NCBI RefSeq assembly: GCF_001510895.1
Contig: NZ_LPWA01000100.1
Coordinates: 59,368 to 123,367 of the forward strand
Direction: 5' to 3'
Length of the DNA stretch: 64,000 bases
Source of the DNA: Mesorhizobium loti
GTDB taxonomy: Bacteria; Pseudomonadota; Alphaproteobacteria; Rhizobiales; Rhizobiaceae
The notes under the pieces are model-generated. The model made no database searches, was not told where the DNA came from, and worked only from the letters and a program-made list of their open reading frames with translations. The position numbers and the translations under genes were made by a program. Shown piece after piece: positions 18,033 to 28,060 of the stretch. How positions within the stretch are numbered: position 1 is the first letter of the stretch; every line of letters starts with the position of its first letter.

Positions 18033-18422
18033 ATGGCTGCGGATGAACTGGATTCGCTGGTATTCCAGATGGCGGTCGAAAGCGTCCGCGCGCTCTCCTT
18101 AGGCTTCACTGAAAAAGCCGCGGCGATAGCCGCCAGGAGCCGTGGTATCCTGCTTTTCGACGTGCGGATCAACGGTGACGCGGCGGTCCAGCGGATCGCG
18201 GCCATCCGATATCCAAGCGACCGGACCGGCGTGCTGGCTTTGGACATACAAGGCCTTGTTATCCGCCATTGCATTGTCGGTGGAACTTTCTCGGGTTTGA
18301 CTGCGCCACTGGAGAATTGGACCAGCATGCCTCTGTCGATGCAGGCCAAGATTAATGTCGACCACCATGCCACTCTCTTCCTAGGCGTGTTGCGGAAGGC
18401 CGGACATATGCTGGATCGCTAG
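18033..18422 (+). CDS. hypothetical protein, strand uncertain
   Basis: The plus-strand frame has 129 codons with GC-rich third positions (MAADELDSLVFQMAVESVRA...). No family is recognised. Minus-strand frames over the same bases include STDNA and YVQSQ, which faintly resemble the start of HlyD/EmrA fusion proteins, so this could instead be a decayed efflux gene read backwards. Confidence 0.25.
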   Translation: MAADELDSLVFQMAVESVRALSLGFTEKAAAIAARSRGILLFDVRINGDAAVQRIAAIRYPSDRTGVLALDIQGLVIRHCIVGGTFSGLTAPLENWTSMPLSMQAKINVDHHATLFLGVLRKAGHMLDR

Positions 18423-19167
18423 CATTTGGCCAGTGCATGTTGCGGATTTTGGCATCGGCATCGGTGCCGACATCGCCGGCATGACTGTCGTGCTTGAAAT
18501 GGCGCCGCGATCGCGGCAAAGCGATGGCGGCGACATAGGGCGCGAGAATCGGCCACGGTCGTCTCTTCTTGCCGGAAGTCGAGTGTCCAGATCCGATGCC
18601 CAGGAAAACTCCAACAACGGCGAAAAAAGCCGCGACGAAAGGGGCGAGGCGGGCCGCCCTGCCCTCTTTCGATCCGCACGAGCTTCCGGTGCTCACTCGG
18701 CGAATCGACAAATTCTAAGCAAACACCAAAACTGGCGCACCGATGGCAATCGGCTTTCCTCGCGGGAGGAAGTACAAGGCCTCGCTCGCCAGGCGGAGGC
18801 GCATGCGACGCTTACGCCCGCTGCCTGCTGGAGGATCTGATCGACGCATGGTCGGACAAGGAGGCGCTGGGCGCGGCCTACTCGACATTCCTAGAAGCGC
18901 GCCGGCAGCCTGGGCGGGGGCTTGGGGTGCGAGACTGCCGGCGCACGCCACTCACGAAGAGCGGCTCCTTTTCGCGGTTCCGACACCCATAGTCAACCCA
19001 GCAGCGTCCGGATGCCCGCTGTGGAGTTGTAAAAGCGGTGCACGATGTCGGCCGTGTCGGCCGGTTATGGCTGGTGTGTTGGGTCGCTTCACCGGCCCAC
19101 GTGAGCTCCAGCCAGTATCGCTTTGCCGAGCGCACCCTCGGCAGTCCTTTGTCGCGAGCCGATGCTA
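18423..19167. other. gene debris
   Basis: Short frames on both strands. One plus-strand piece (about 18800-18900) reads LLEDLIDAWSDKEALGAAYS, which looks like real protein sequence but has no identified family. No intact gene. Confidence 0.3.
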
Positions 19168-19416
19168 TCATGCAAGCTTCGTGGCACTCCTGGTCGCTAT
19201 ATCGCTTAAGACAGCATGAAGAAGCGTTCCAACTTCCTGTTCGGCGAGCCTGGGTGCAATCCCTGATCCGGACAGTTGAACGAGAATTTGCCTGGCGGTG
19301 TTGCGCCAGAAGGCCTTCGCGTCTTCCCCGTTCTTGGATTCCAGGATCCGGGCGATAGCTTCGACCAACTTCCGCCGCCGGTGCAGCGGAAAGGCGCTTA
19401 TGTTCGAATCACACAT
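19168..19416 (-). CDS. small conserved hypothetical protein (DUF6074-like)
   Basis: The 82-residue product has an N-terminal polar stretch (FPLHRRRKLVEAIARILES) and an amphipathic helix pair, FWRNTARQILVQLSGSGIAP and LAEQEVGTLLHAVLSDI. This layout resembles the small DUF6074 proteins common on rhizobial plasmids and islands, whose function is unknown. A GAGGTGATGG ribosome-binding site precedes the ATG at 19416. Confidence 0.45.
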   Translation of the reverse strand: MCDSNISAFPLHRRRKLVEAIARILESKNGEDAKAFWRNTARQILVQLSGSGIAPRLAEQEVGTLLHAVLSDIATRSATKLA

Positions 19417-19546
19417 CCATCACCTCACCTGTTCGCCCTGCGAATTTGTACTGGCCGCTTAAAAAATCCGTATTCGGTAGCAACCGCCACCAGACCGTTA
19501 ATCCTGGATCTGGTGCCCCTCTGAAAGCAAGGTTTCAGGGGGCGAA

Positions 19547-19988
19547 ATGGGCGTTGCAGACGAGTTGAAGCGAGGCGAGCTGGCGGGCCATGCCCATGAG
19601 CTTGCGGCGACGCTTGCCGAGCTGCAGGCGTGTCAGATCGCGGCCGTCGACAAGGTGATCTCGATCTACGAGCCGGAAGGGCAGCCGAAGAAGCGCCGCG
19701 GCCGCCCGCCATCGGCCGTGAGCGCGAAGGAACTGGACAAGCTTATCGGCGGGGCGAACAAGCGCCAGATGACGCTTGAAATCCTGCGGTACCGCCAGGC
19801 GCCCGATGTCGACCGCCGAATGCGCTCAGGAGTTCGCGACAAGGCATGGCCTTTCCGGAGATGATCCTCGGGTCGCCGTCATCGGAAATCGCCTGTCATC
19901 GATCCTCGAAGCTCTCCAGAAGGCCGGGCGCGTCCGCCACGCTGGCACGCTGGACGGCGATCGCCGCCAGTTGGAGATCGCGGCCTGA
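19547..19988 (+). pseudogene. conserved hypothetical protein with AT-hook-like RGRPP, frameshifted
   Basis: The first frame reads MGVADELKRGELAGHAHELA, then QPKKRRGRPPSAVSAKELDKL and ANKRQMTLEILRYRQAP. The sequence continues in another frame from about 19805: MSTAECAQEFATRHGLSGDD, NRLSSILEALQKAGRV, RHAGTLDGDRRQLEIAA. The joined product would be about 147 residues. The C-terminal part looks like a winged-helix; the middle carries a KKRRGRPP AT-hook-like motif. Here an extra C in a CCC run best explains the break. It abuts a decayed IS1595 transposase. Function unknown. Confidence 0.4.
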
Positions 19989-19991
19989 GGC

Positions 19992-20690
19992 TCAGGCGGA
20001 CGCGAACGGCCCGTCGAAGTCCTCGAAGGCTGGGTCGGGCGGGCTGTTTCCCTGCCAGTAGCCACAAAAGTTCCTCGAGGTCGGGTTCAGCATCGCCGCG
20101 AACAGAACCAGCGCCGTCAGCTGGCCGTTGCTCTTTCGGCGATTCTCCTCGCGCCAGGCGAGATCGGCGACGCTATAGTCCAAATACTTCAGCGAGAAGC
20201 GGTGGTGGATGCCGACATAGGCCCGCTGGATGCGCGAGAAGAAGCTCTCGACGTGGTTCGTTTTGGTGCCGTCCTCAGTCTGGTAGCCCTCCGAGTGGTT
20301 CACCAGCCTGTGCTCGTTGAGGCCGGCCAGGTCGGCGTAGCTGGGTGCTCGCCTGTGATGACGGTGGCGTCCCGGCTGACATGTTGGCGGGCCGTCGCCC
20401 AGGCGGCCTCGCGCTGCTCCTCGCGAACGATTCGCGTGAAGCTGCGCTCGAACCCGCTGCCGTTCTAGCGCAGCGCCAACGCAAAGCCGCTTCACGTTCT
20501 GGTATTTCCTCAGGCGGCGTCGATCCGCTCCGCGGCCTTGTTCTCCGGCTTGATGTAGGGCCCGCGTACTTGCCGTCCATCTGGACCTAGCCCTCGAGCT
20601 TCATGCCGACGCGGCGCAACCCCAGGGCTTCCTTGACCTTCAGAGACAGGACCCAGGTGATCTTGTCACGATCGGGCATTCGCATAAACC
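19992..20690 (-). pseudogene. IS1595-family transposase remnant
   Basis: The minus strand gives recognisable pieces in three frames: ITWVLSLKVKEALGLRRVGM, MDGKYAG (first DDE aspartate region), HSEGYQTEDGTKTNHVESFF, SRIQRAYVGIHHRFS and DLAWREENRRKSNG. These are the IS1595 ISXO2-like transposase motifs (N/E region NHVESFFSR). An in-frame stop and at least two frameshifts make it dead. Terminal repeats were not found. Confidence 0.75.
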
Positions 20691-20824
20691 ACGCCCGCTC
20701 CTGCGACGCACACGCGCCGACATGCGGCAACGAAGATCGGCAACAATAATCGGCAACCTCTTGCCTATTGGTGACGTAAGTGCCTTATATAAAAGGCAAT
20801 TAGCAGATTTTTGGATCGGCAAAA

Positions 20825-22054
20825 ATGTTTGAAACACCTGCTCGCATCGAGCCATGCTTTTTCCAGGACACTATACCGGCCGTGCTAGCAGACCTCACAG
20901 TGGAACTGCAGAGGGAAGCAGACAATTTGGGGCGCGGCCTCCATCCAGAATCGGCCGCGGAGCTCGCCGACTTGGTTCGGATGATGAATTGCTATTACTC
21001 GAACCTTATCGAGGGTCACAATACGCGTCCCAAGGACATCGAAAAGGCACTCGCGGGTGCGGAGGTCGAGCCTGAACGGCGAGCATTAGCGCTCGAGGCC
21101 AAGGCGCACGTCATCGTCCAACGCAAAATCGATGAGATGTATTCCAAAGGAGATTTGCTGAGCCCGACATCGGTTGAATTCATCGCTTGGGTTCATCGTA
21201 TGTTCTATCACGAGATGCCCGAAGAGTTCAGGTTCATGGAAAGACCAGACGGTTCGAAGGTCGAGATCGTTCCCGGCGAGTTCAGAAAGACTGCGAGCGA
21301 CGACGTGGTTGTCGGAAGACACCAACCCCCCTCTTCGGATCGGGTCGAGGCCTTCATGGCACACTTCTCAATGCGTTTTAGAGTGACGGAAAAATGGGCG
21401 AGCACCCGTATCATTGCCATCGCTTCTGCTCACCATCGCTTTAACTATATCCACCCATTCCCTGACGGCAACGGCCGTGTGTCGCGGTTGATGTCCCACG
21501 CGATGGCGCTGAAAGCGGGGATCGGGGGACATGGCTTGTGGTCGATTTCCAGAGGCTTGGCCCGTGGTCTCAAGGATCGAGGCGAATACAAACGGATGAT
21601 GGACTATGCAGACAGCCCTCGTCGCGGAGACCTCGATGGTCGAGGCAATCTCTCGGAAGCAGCTCTCAAAGACTTTTGCGGGTGGTTCCTTACCGTAGCA
21701 CTCGATCAAATACGCTTCTCCACAGCGCTTTTCGACCTTGAACGCCTGGAAGATCGGTACCGGTTACTGGTCAAAGACATTAGCGAAGACAAACGAGCGC
21801 CCGACCTCTTAGCGGCAGTCCTCAAACACGGATCGCTAGAGCGCGGTGATGTTCATCTGGTTCTCAAGACATCGGAAAGAACGGCACGGAACACGATGTC
21901 AGCAATGGTTAGACAAGGCTTTCTAAAGTCCGAAACGCCCAAAGCCCCTGTCCGCATTGCTTTCCCGCTGGACTATCGCGAGAGACTCTTCCCGAATCTG
22001 TTCACCGATGCCGAATTGACTATGCCCGACCCGCGACCCCTATCGTTCCGCTGA
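20825..22054 (+). CDS. Fic/DOC family protein AMP-transferase, class II
   Basis: The 409-residue protein contains the Fic active site HPFPDGNGR at 210-218 (His210 catalytic) preceded by HHRFNYI. An N-terminal inhibitory motif SNLIEG at 59-64 fits (S/T)xxxE(G/N), which makes it a class II Fic protein whose own Glu63 blocks ATP. A C-terminal winged-helix-like region (about 320-385: LVLKTSERTARNTMSAMVRQ) is common in this group. Such enzymes AMPylate target proteins; targets cannot be predicted. It stands alone between IS remnants with no antitoxin gene. The frame is intact. Confidence 0.9.
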   Translation: MFETPARIEPCFFQDTIPAVLADLTVELQREADNLGRGLHPESAAELADLVRMMNCYYSNLIEGHNTRPKDIEKALAGAEVEPERRALALEAKAHVIVQRKIDEMYSKGDLLSPTSVEFIAWVHRMFYHEMPEEFRFMERPDGSKVEIVPGEFRKTASDDVVVGRHQPPSSDRVEAFMAHFSMRFRVTEKWASTRIIAIASAHHRFNYIHPFPDGNGRVSRLMSHAMALKAGIGGHGLWSISRGLARGLKDRGEYKRMMDYADSPRRGDLDGRGNLSEAALKDFCGWFLTVALDQIRFSTALFDLERLEDRYRLLVKDISEDKRAPDLLAAVLKHGSLERGDVHLVLKTSERTARNTMSAMVRQGFLKSETPKAPVRIAFPLDYRERLFPNLFTDAELTMPDPRPLSFR

Positions 22055-22487
22055 CAGCGGCCGACGCGGCAAACTTGACCTGGTGGCGGTTTCTACCGAA
22101 TAGCGAAAAAATCTGGTTAACAACACTTCTGTTTGACGGTGATCGGCAACGGAATGAAACGTCAGCCAAGCTCGATGGAGGTGCAGCGATAGCACTAAAC
22201 ACAGCGGCAGGGGCGAGTTCGAACTCCTGTTCGCGAGGTTCATCAGCGACGATGAGCCGTTGGCCATAGGGCATGAACCGGGGTACCCATCTTAGGGCAG
22301 GCAGGTTCTTGGACTTGATCAGCGTCAAGTGAAACGCCATAACCCGATCCGGTGCCAATTTGAGGCGGCCCATTCGATGGACGAGGCCCACCGGGCCTAT
22401 TCGACGTCCTTTTTTGAGTTGCTGAGAGGGCCAGGTCGGGAAGACATCTCCCGATTATCAGCGCCCTCGGTTTTCTTGGAGGTGTGT
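22055..22487. other. no recognisable gene
   Basis: Weak shadow frames on both strands only; the open frame running into the HTH gene from 22329 lacks a ribosome-binding site. Confidence 0.35.
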
Positions 22488-22760
22488 ATGAAGGAGTCCC
22501 GCATTCCCGAGCCGGTTTTGATGGCTATGTCAGAGGGAGTGCATATCATTCGCGCTTATCGTGAACACCTTGGATATTCGATCCAGGACGTGGCCGTGAC
22601 GAGCGGGTTAGCTGTTGAGGAAATCCAAAACATCGAGTCAGGCCTGAGGTACAATAAGGGCTATCGGGATCGCATCGTGAAATCACTGTCCCTGCCTGCG
22701 GAGATTCTTGAGGAGGCCGCTATGATCGGGCGCTCAGTCGATAATCTGCGGGTGAGTTGA
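22488..22760 (+). CDS. small XRE-type HTH protein
   Basis: The 90-residue protein contains IIRAYREHLGYSIQDVAVTSGLAVEEIQNIESGLRY at residues about 20-55, a Cro/C1-type helix-turn-helix with the usual IE-G ending, then a leucine-rich tail. The ATG at 22488 has an ideal GGAGGTGTGT ribosome-binding site. It may be an antitoxin-like or island regulator; no partner gene is adjacent. Confidence 0.6.
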   Translation: MKESRIPEPVLMAMSEGVHIIRAYREHLGYSIQDVAVTSGLAVEEIQNIESGLRYNKGYRDRIVKSLSLPAEILEEAAMIGRSVDNLRVS

Positions 22761-23049
22761 ACGCTTGGTCCCCATCTCGGCATCGTTTGGCTTGATTGGC
22801 GGCTGGTGCGGCCCGAGCGGGTCCGCCGTCCCGCGGGTTGCACGGTGCCCGCGGCAGAGTGACTCGGGGACCCCGTTCCGGGTGATCGGACTGGCAGATA
22901 TACGATTGAAATATCATATGGATCTGGCAATTCTCACGCAAAGGGGCGCCCTGAATTCGTTACCCGAGCAGACGCAAGTCGCGCGTTTCCCGAGCGTCAG
23001 ATTGCGCTGGCGCCATCCGGGAGGCGGTGCCGGCTGGAGAGCATTGTCC

Positions 23050-23600
23050 GTGGCCCACAGCGCGAGAAGTGCGGCTCCAGGTCCGAGAAGCTCAGTTCCG
23101 ACCAGAGCAACCTGCCGCTGGAAGACGTGGCGATTGCCTAGGGCGTGCTGGACGATTTGCCCTTGATGATGGCCGCGGCCGTTTCCTGCGCGGTGACGGC
23201 GTTCGGTGTCTGCGCTGGGCTTTGGCTCGCTGCGCGCATGGAACATTCGGCTCCTTTCAGGCGGCCATGAAGCCTTGGTTCGAGAAGCAGTTGTATGATC
23301 TCTTCCGGTTCAACGTTCGCCACCGACATCCGCTATGCGCAAAGCCAAAGGGAAAGTCTCATCAGGTTCCTTGAGGACGGTCGGCCAGAACTGGACACCA
23401 ATGCGGTCGAAAATGCGATGGGGCCTGTGGCTCTCACGAAAAAAAATGTGGTCCCGCCACGCACGAGTTCAGAGCCGAGAACTGGGCGCAGCCGGCCCCG
23501 ATCGAGAGGAACTTGCAAACTCAGCGACGTCAACCGTCACCGCAACGCTGCATGCAGTCCCCGCAGCCCTATCGAGAAGCTTGTGCCATGGAAGTTTTGA
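23050..23600 (+). pseudogene. IS66-family transposase (TnpC) remnant
   Basis: Fragments in different frames: EKCGSRSEKLSSDQSNLPLEDVAIA near 23065-23140 is the TnpC N-terminal motif; AAMKPWFEKQLYDLF near 23260 and YAQSQRESLIRFLEDGRPELDTNAVENAM (23310-23420) are from the C-terminal DDE region, followed by CKLSDVN. The central part is deleted and the frames are broken, so it is a dead copy. 22761-23049 holds no recognised gene. Confidence 0.7.
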
Positions 23601-23734
23601 AAAGCGTCAAACTCCGATTCAGAGGCGATCGGCAGGGGCATTGCGAGGGACTAGTGCCGCCAAACGCATGCAGAACGCTAAAGGTCTCTGAAAACTACCC
23701 AAAATGGCCACGGCCCATTTCTCGGCCCATACTA

Positions 23735-25650
23735 TTGCGGGGCTTGGCTCTGGTGCACGACGGCACAATGGGTGCTGTCGCGCTGCTGTTGTCATTCGCA
23801 TTGCGGTTGGGTTTCGACGGTGTCGCTCAAGACTTATGGAAGTTCCTCGGTTCGGCTGCGCTTTTCGGAGTTACTATCAGCGCCGCTGGTTTCTTGCTTG
23901 GGCTAAACCGAGGTATTTGGCGCTACGCGTCGCTGTCAGACTTTCTAGCAATAACAAGCACGGCTAGCGTGTCGATCACTATTTTCACGATCGCCGAATT
24001 TCTCCTGAATCGATTGAATTCGATTCCCCGTTCTTCCATCCTCATCGCCTGGGCCTTCGTCATCGTGCTGTTAGGCGGGCCCCGCGCTGCGTATCGGGCT
24101 TATCGCAATCGCCACGACATCATTCGGGCAAGACTGATCGATCCCGGTCACGGCAAACATGTGCTCTTGATTGGGGCGAGCGACAACGCCGAGGTCTTTC
24201 TGAGGACCATCAAAGAGAGAAACAGTGCCTCATTAAAGGTGCTCGCGATTATCGACGAACGGAATCGCAGGACGGGACGTTCTATTCGTGGAGTCCCGGT
24301 TATGGGGCCACTGGATAAACTGCCGGAAATTCTCGATCGATTCGAGCTCGAGGACGCCGACCCGAGGCGATAATCCTCACCCGTTCGCGCGACGACTACC
24401 AGCAGCATGCCAGCATAGAGGCATTGGTCGAGTTCGCGGCACGCCAGAAGATCGAAATCCTGAGGCTCCCAGACCTCCTCGACATGCAAAGCATCGATGC
24501 CGAGATTGAACTGCGCCCGATCAAGTTGGAAGATCTCTTGCAACGGCCTCCGGTTAGACTTGACGCGCCCAAGATCGCCTCGATGATCAGGGGTAAGATC
24601 GTCATGATCACCGGCGCGGGCGGATCTATTGGATCCGAGTTGGCGCGACAGGTTGCTGACTTGAATCCGCACAGTCTCATTCTCGTGGATGCCAGCGAGT
24701 CTGCGCTCTATGCCATCAAGTCCGAACTGTCCCAGAAACGCCGAAGCATGAAGATCCATGCTGCGCTCTGCAACGTGCGGGAAAAGCATGCCGTGAGCAA
24801 TATCGTTGAGAGCCATAGTCCCCAGGTGCTCTTCCATGCCGCAGCGCTGAAGCATGTGCCAATGGTTGAAGCCCAACCGCTTGAAGGCATTTTCACCAAC
24901 GCGATCGGGACTCGAAATGTGGCCGAGGCCGCGCTGCGAGCGAAGGTATCCAAGATGATCATGGTGTCGACCGACAAGGCGGTAAATCCGGCTAATGTCA
25001 TGGGCGCAACCAAACGCATGGCAGAGATGTATTGCCAAGCGCTGGATCTCGATTCAAAGATCAATGCCACACGCTTCATCACAGTGCGGTTCGGCAACGT
25101 TTTGGGATCGGCCGGATCAGTGGTCCCTCTTTTTGAGCAACAGATCAAGTGCGGTGGGCCCGTGACTGTGACCCATCCCGAGATTGAGCGCTTCTTCATG
25201 ACAATCCCCGAAGCCTGTCTCCTCGTTCTGCAGGCGGCGGCGCATAACCCCGCACAGCAAGAGGAGAGAGGCCGAATTTTCGTTCTCGATATGGGGTCGC
25301 CAGTAAAGATCGTAGATTTAGCGCGAAATCTTATACGCCTCTCCGGACGGCGCCCAGATACCGAGATTCGCATCGCTTACACTGGACTTCGGCCTGGCGA
25401 AAAACTCTATGAGGAACTGTTCGACAGTAATGAAACGCTGAGCCAGACCGAGGCGCCGGGTATCCTGGAGGCAAATGCACGATCAATCGAACGTGCGATG
25501 ATCGTGCGCATCTTCGATGAAATGCAGCGCATGATTGATGCGCAAGATATACAGGGCGCCCTGCGTCTGTTGAAATCAACCGTGGCCGAATTCACTCCTG
25601 GAGCGGACATTCACCTGCTTATGGGCAGGAAGAGTTCAACTGCGCCATGA
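23735..25650 (+). pseudogene. CapD/FlaA1-type nucleotide-sugar 4,6-dehydratase, frameshifted as read
   Basis: Part one (to 24373) has membrane helices and the first nucleotide-binding fold, HVLLIGASDNAEVFLR. It stops at EDADPRR. Restoring one G near 24364 (CCCGAGG to CCCGGAGG) continues as EAIILTRSRDDY into part two, which holds the catalytic SDR domain: MITGAGGSIGSELARQV, STDKAVNPANVMGATKRMAE and RFGNVLGSAGSVVPLF. Repaired, it is a roughly 638-residue membrane-anchored UDP-sugar dehydratase/epimerase of surface-polysaccharide synthesis. The start is uncertain (TTG 23735, GTG 23753 or ATG 23768). No other polysaccharide genes adjoin it. Confidence 0.75.
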
Positions 25651-26029
25651 ATTTCGCAGCTCCACCCCGTAGACTACCCCCGGCAACCGGTGGGGTGATG
25701 AAGACACGAATGCTGGCGGTGAGCCGGTTCTTTTGGCCAGTGACTTTTAGACTTAAGAGGTGTTTAAGTAGCTGCGATCCTAGAATGCGAAGTTGAAATC
25801 CTGCACGAACTATCCATGTCAGGTCTTCGACGGGTAGCCCCGTTGGCCCTGGGACATGTCAGCACTCGTCTCCTTTCTGGGGCTTCGGTGATGGCAGGAT
25901 TGCAACGGCACCATGTGGCGGAAAACGCCCGACCGTGGACGCTGATTGTTCCGGGATGGTGCCATTGCTTATTTGCCTACCAGGCACTGGTCTTCGGTCT
26001 GGGAAAGCTGTTTCGGGGCTTGTCCGAAA
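25651..26029. other. intergenic, no recognisable gene
   Basis: Contains a weak GC hairpin just after the dehydratase gene (CACCCC...GGGGTG, 25674-25699) and a repeat of the 13-mer GAGGTGTTTAAGT seen near 11915. A plus-strand frame at 25816 has no recognised motif. Confidence 0.35.
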
Positions 26030-27004
26030 TCAGCGAATAACCGGCTCGCCGTGGAAGCGTCGGCGCGAAGGCGGCGAAACGCCGAAGCCGACTTCCATCA
26101 TCAGCCGCGGCCTGTGCGCCGGTACCGTGCCCATGTGGAAGCCGAATGGATCCTCGACGAAACCAAGCCCTGCCTCTCCGGTAAGAGTCACGGCGCTTTG
26201 CTCGCCATAGACGCCCAGAACCTCTTCTGCGGGATGGCCGACGACAAGCGTCAGTTGATGCTTGAGCGCGCGTCGCTTGTGGCTGCCGCGGACATAGACA
26301 TGGGGGCCGGTGCCCTCGTCTACCGGCAGCAGGTAAAAGAAGAATTTCAGCATCCGCCAGTCGTCCAGATCGAAGTGATATTTGCCGAGCGACGCCATGT
26401 TCTTGTCGGCGTCGGAGACCTGGCTGGTGGGGAAGCTCCACCAAACGCGCGTGGTGATCAGTTTCGCCTGGCCGCCGAGATAGTGTGCAGCGATATCCAT
26501 GAGCAACGGATCGTTTTGGATGGCGAGTGCGGCCTTGCAGCCGAGAATGCGCTCGAAATAGTGGCCGCTGAGCAACGGACGGCCGAACCGAGCTTCAGCC
26601 TGAGCATGCTCGGTCGGCATGAATTCGAGGCGGCGATCGAAATTGCCAAAGCAAGGTGTGCACCGGACGAAAGCTGCAATCTCCTCATGGATAAATTTGG
26701 GCAAGACGAGTCCGGAAAAAAGCCCATCCGACTGCAGCGCATCGACAACGTCCTGGCGGTTGACGCCGACAAACATTGTTTCCCGGGCTTTCTGGGACGC
26801 TCGAACAGGCTTTGCACCACGCCAGTGCATTCTGCGTGCCGGCATAGTGCGGGCGAGCACGAACATCGGCAGCCACGCCGGATTCTCGCGAAGATCCGAC
26901 AGATATGTCGGAATGCGTACGGCCATGCGACGTAGCATACTGCCGTTTCGCGCGATCGCCTCGAGACTTGTAGCGCCGGCTTTGTCGGTATTCGTAACGG
27001 TCAT
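26030..27004 (-). CDS. phytanoyl-CoA dioxygenase (PhyH) family oxygenase
   Basis: The 324-residue protein shows a double-stranded beta-helix Fe(II)/2-oxoglutarate site: H210-F-D212 in KYHFDLDDW, distal H290 in GFHMGTVPAHRPR, and R300 ten residues later for 2-oxoglutarate. FFFYLLPVDEGTGPHVYVRGSH between them is typical of PhyH proteins. Substrate unknown. The ATG at 27004 has a GAGGA ribosome-binding site; the longer open frame is not supported. It lies directly downstream of the quorum-sensing/excision genes on the same strand but with a 192-bp gap holding a palindrome. Confidence 0.75.
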   Translation of the reverse strand: MTVTNTDKAGATSLEAIARNGSMLRRMAVRIPTYLSDLRENPAWLPMFVLARTMPARRMHWRGAKPVRASQKARETMFVGVNRQDVVDALQSDGLFSGLVLPKFIHEEIAAFVRCTPCFGNFDRRLEFMPTEHAQAEARFGRPLLSGHYFERILGCKAALAIQNDPLLMDIAAHYLGGQAKLITTRVWWSFPTSQVSDADKNMASLGKYHFDLDDWRMLKFFFYLLPVDEGTGPHVYVRGSHKRRALKHQLTLVVGHPAEEVLGVYGEQSAVTLTGEAGLGFVEDPFGFHMGTVPAHRPRLMMEVGFGVSPPSRRRFHGEPVIR

Positions 27005-27117
27005 TAGGATCCTCAGGTATGAATGCACTTTCAACGAAGCATTGGTTCTCACTGCTTCGCTTCGTATTACCCAAGCCCGATTCCCGCAGCGGCAGAACGC
27101 TAGCCGCGCGTCAAATT

Positions 27118-27132
27118 TTGTGCAATGCACAA
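27118..27132. promoter_or_regulatory. perfect palindrome upstream of the PhyH gene
   Basis: TTGTGCA-A-TGCACAA has perfect 7-bp arms, about 114 bp before the PhyH start. Its half-sites TGTGCA/TGCACA equal those of the Agrobacterium tra box (TGTGCA-GATC-TGCACA) but the spacer is 1 instead of 4. A regulator site is likely; TraR binding is speculative. Confidence 0.45.
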
Positions 27133-27196
27133 TTTCCTCGCTCCGCAAATGCAGTTAGGTCACAGCACAGTAAGGATTGCGAAGCTGTCGCCGTAA

Positions 27197-28037
27197 TTAC
27201 ATCAGGAACTGTCTATAGCCGCCGCCCATCAGGTAGCGGCCCCTTTGGACGGCGCGACGCACCCGATCGCGAAGATGGCCGCCCGGATCAGCCCAATCTT
27301 CTTCGACACGCCCTCGCCCGAACAGGGCAATGGCGATCTCCTGATGGGATGCTTGCGCAAGCCAGCCATCCAAAGCCTGGAGCACGACACGCAGACGGTC
27401 TCCGCGGGGTTCCGGCGGAAAGCAGGCGGCTGCCAAGCTGCCGCTACCATTGATGTGATTCAGGAATTGAAGGGCAGCGATATGGAACTTCAAGTACCGC
27501 GGAGGCATGATCGCGTCCACATATAGCCGCAACGGGCGCAAAACAGACGCACCGGAAACGGAGATCTGCAGAGCTCGGCAGTCCTGCCTCAGCAGCACGT
27601 GCTGCACACCGGCTGGCGTCAGCAGGATGTCCTTGCCGCATGAGAGGGAACGAAGATCTAGCGGCTCAATATCATGGTCAGGACCAGCTGGCTCCGCCTC
27701 CGCACGCAGAACGCGCGCGGAGTCGCGGGGATCCCAAAAGACCCTGGCAGACGTGGCGTCCAATTGTGGCTCGTCCGCGAAAAAGGAGGCTCCACTGGCT
27801 GAAAAATGATCCTGTCGTCAACGCGATTATCTTGGTATCGGCGCGGGTCCCGACAATGGAGGCGAGCGATGCCATTTTGGCGTGCTCGCGCTGGAATAGC
27901 GGATTGCGCCGAAGAAATTCCCAGGCCCAGGCAGTGCGGGGCAATCGCTTGACGTAGTGGTATGCTTCGTGGCGACGCCAGTCCGGCCAGCATGCGCGAG
28001 CGACCGTGGCTTCCTTGAGCAGACGAGCGTTATTCAT
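27197..28037 (-). CDS. fseA: FseA excision activator, two frames joined by programmed +1 frameshift (msi172-msi171)
   Basis: Frame one starts at ATG 28037 and contains the DUF6499 motif TAWAWEFLRRNPLF. Frame two ends at 27197 and contains the DUF2285 region LDATSARVFWDPRDSARVL...LLTPAGVQHVLLRQD and LRLYVDAI. Family sequence passes from one to the other at CTC-CTT-TTT-CGC: after CTT (27785-27783) skipping T27782 gives TTC-GCG-GAC-GAG, i.e. SQWSLLFADEPQLDATSARV, 279 residues in total. In M. loti R7A, msi172 and msi171 are fused by +1 ribosomal frameshifting into FseA, which switches on island excision and is inhibited by QseM. It follows traI by 23 nt, matching the traI2-msi172-msi171 operon. 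Confidence 0.85.
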
Positions 28038-28060
28038 GGCTCAGGTCATCCGCCATGACG

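Noticed and set aside
27197..28037. Reading the two halves of fseA as a sequencing frameshift like the others in the window
   Set aside because: The same two-frame structure is established for M. loti msi172-msi171 and a T-run slippery site is present, so a programmed shift is the better explanation.
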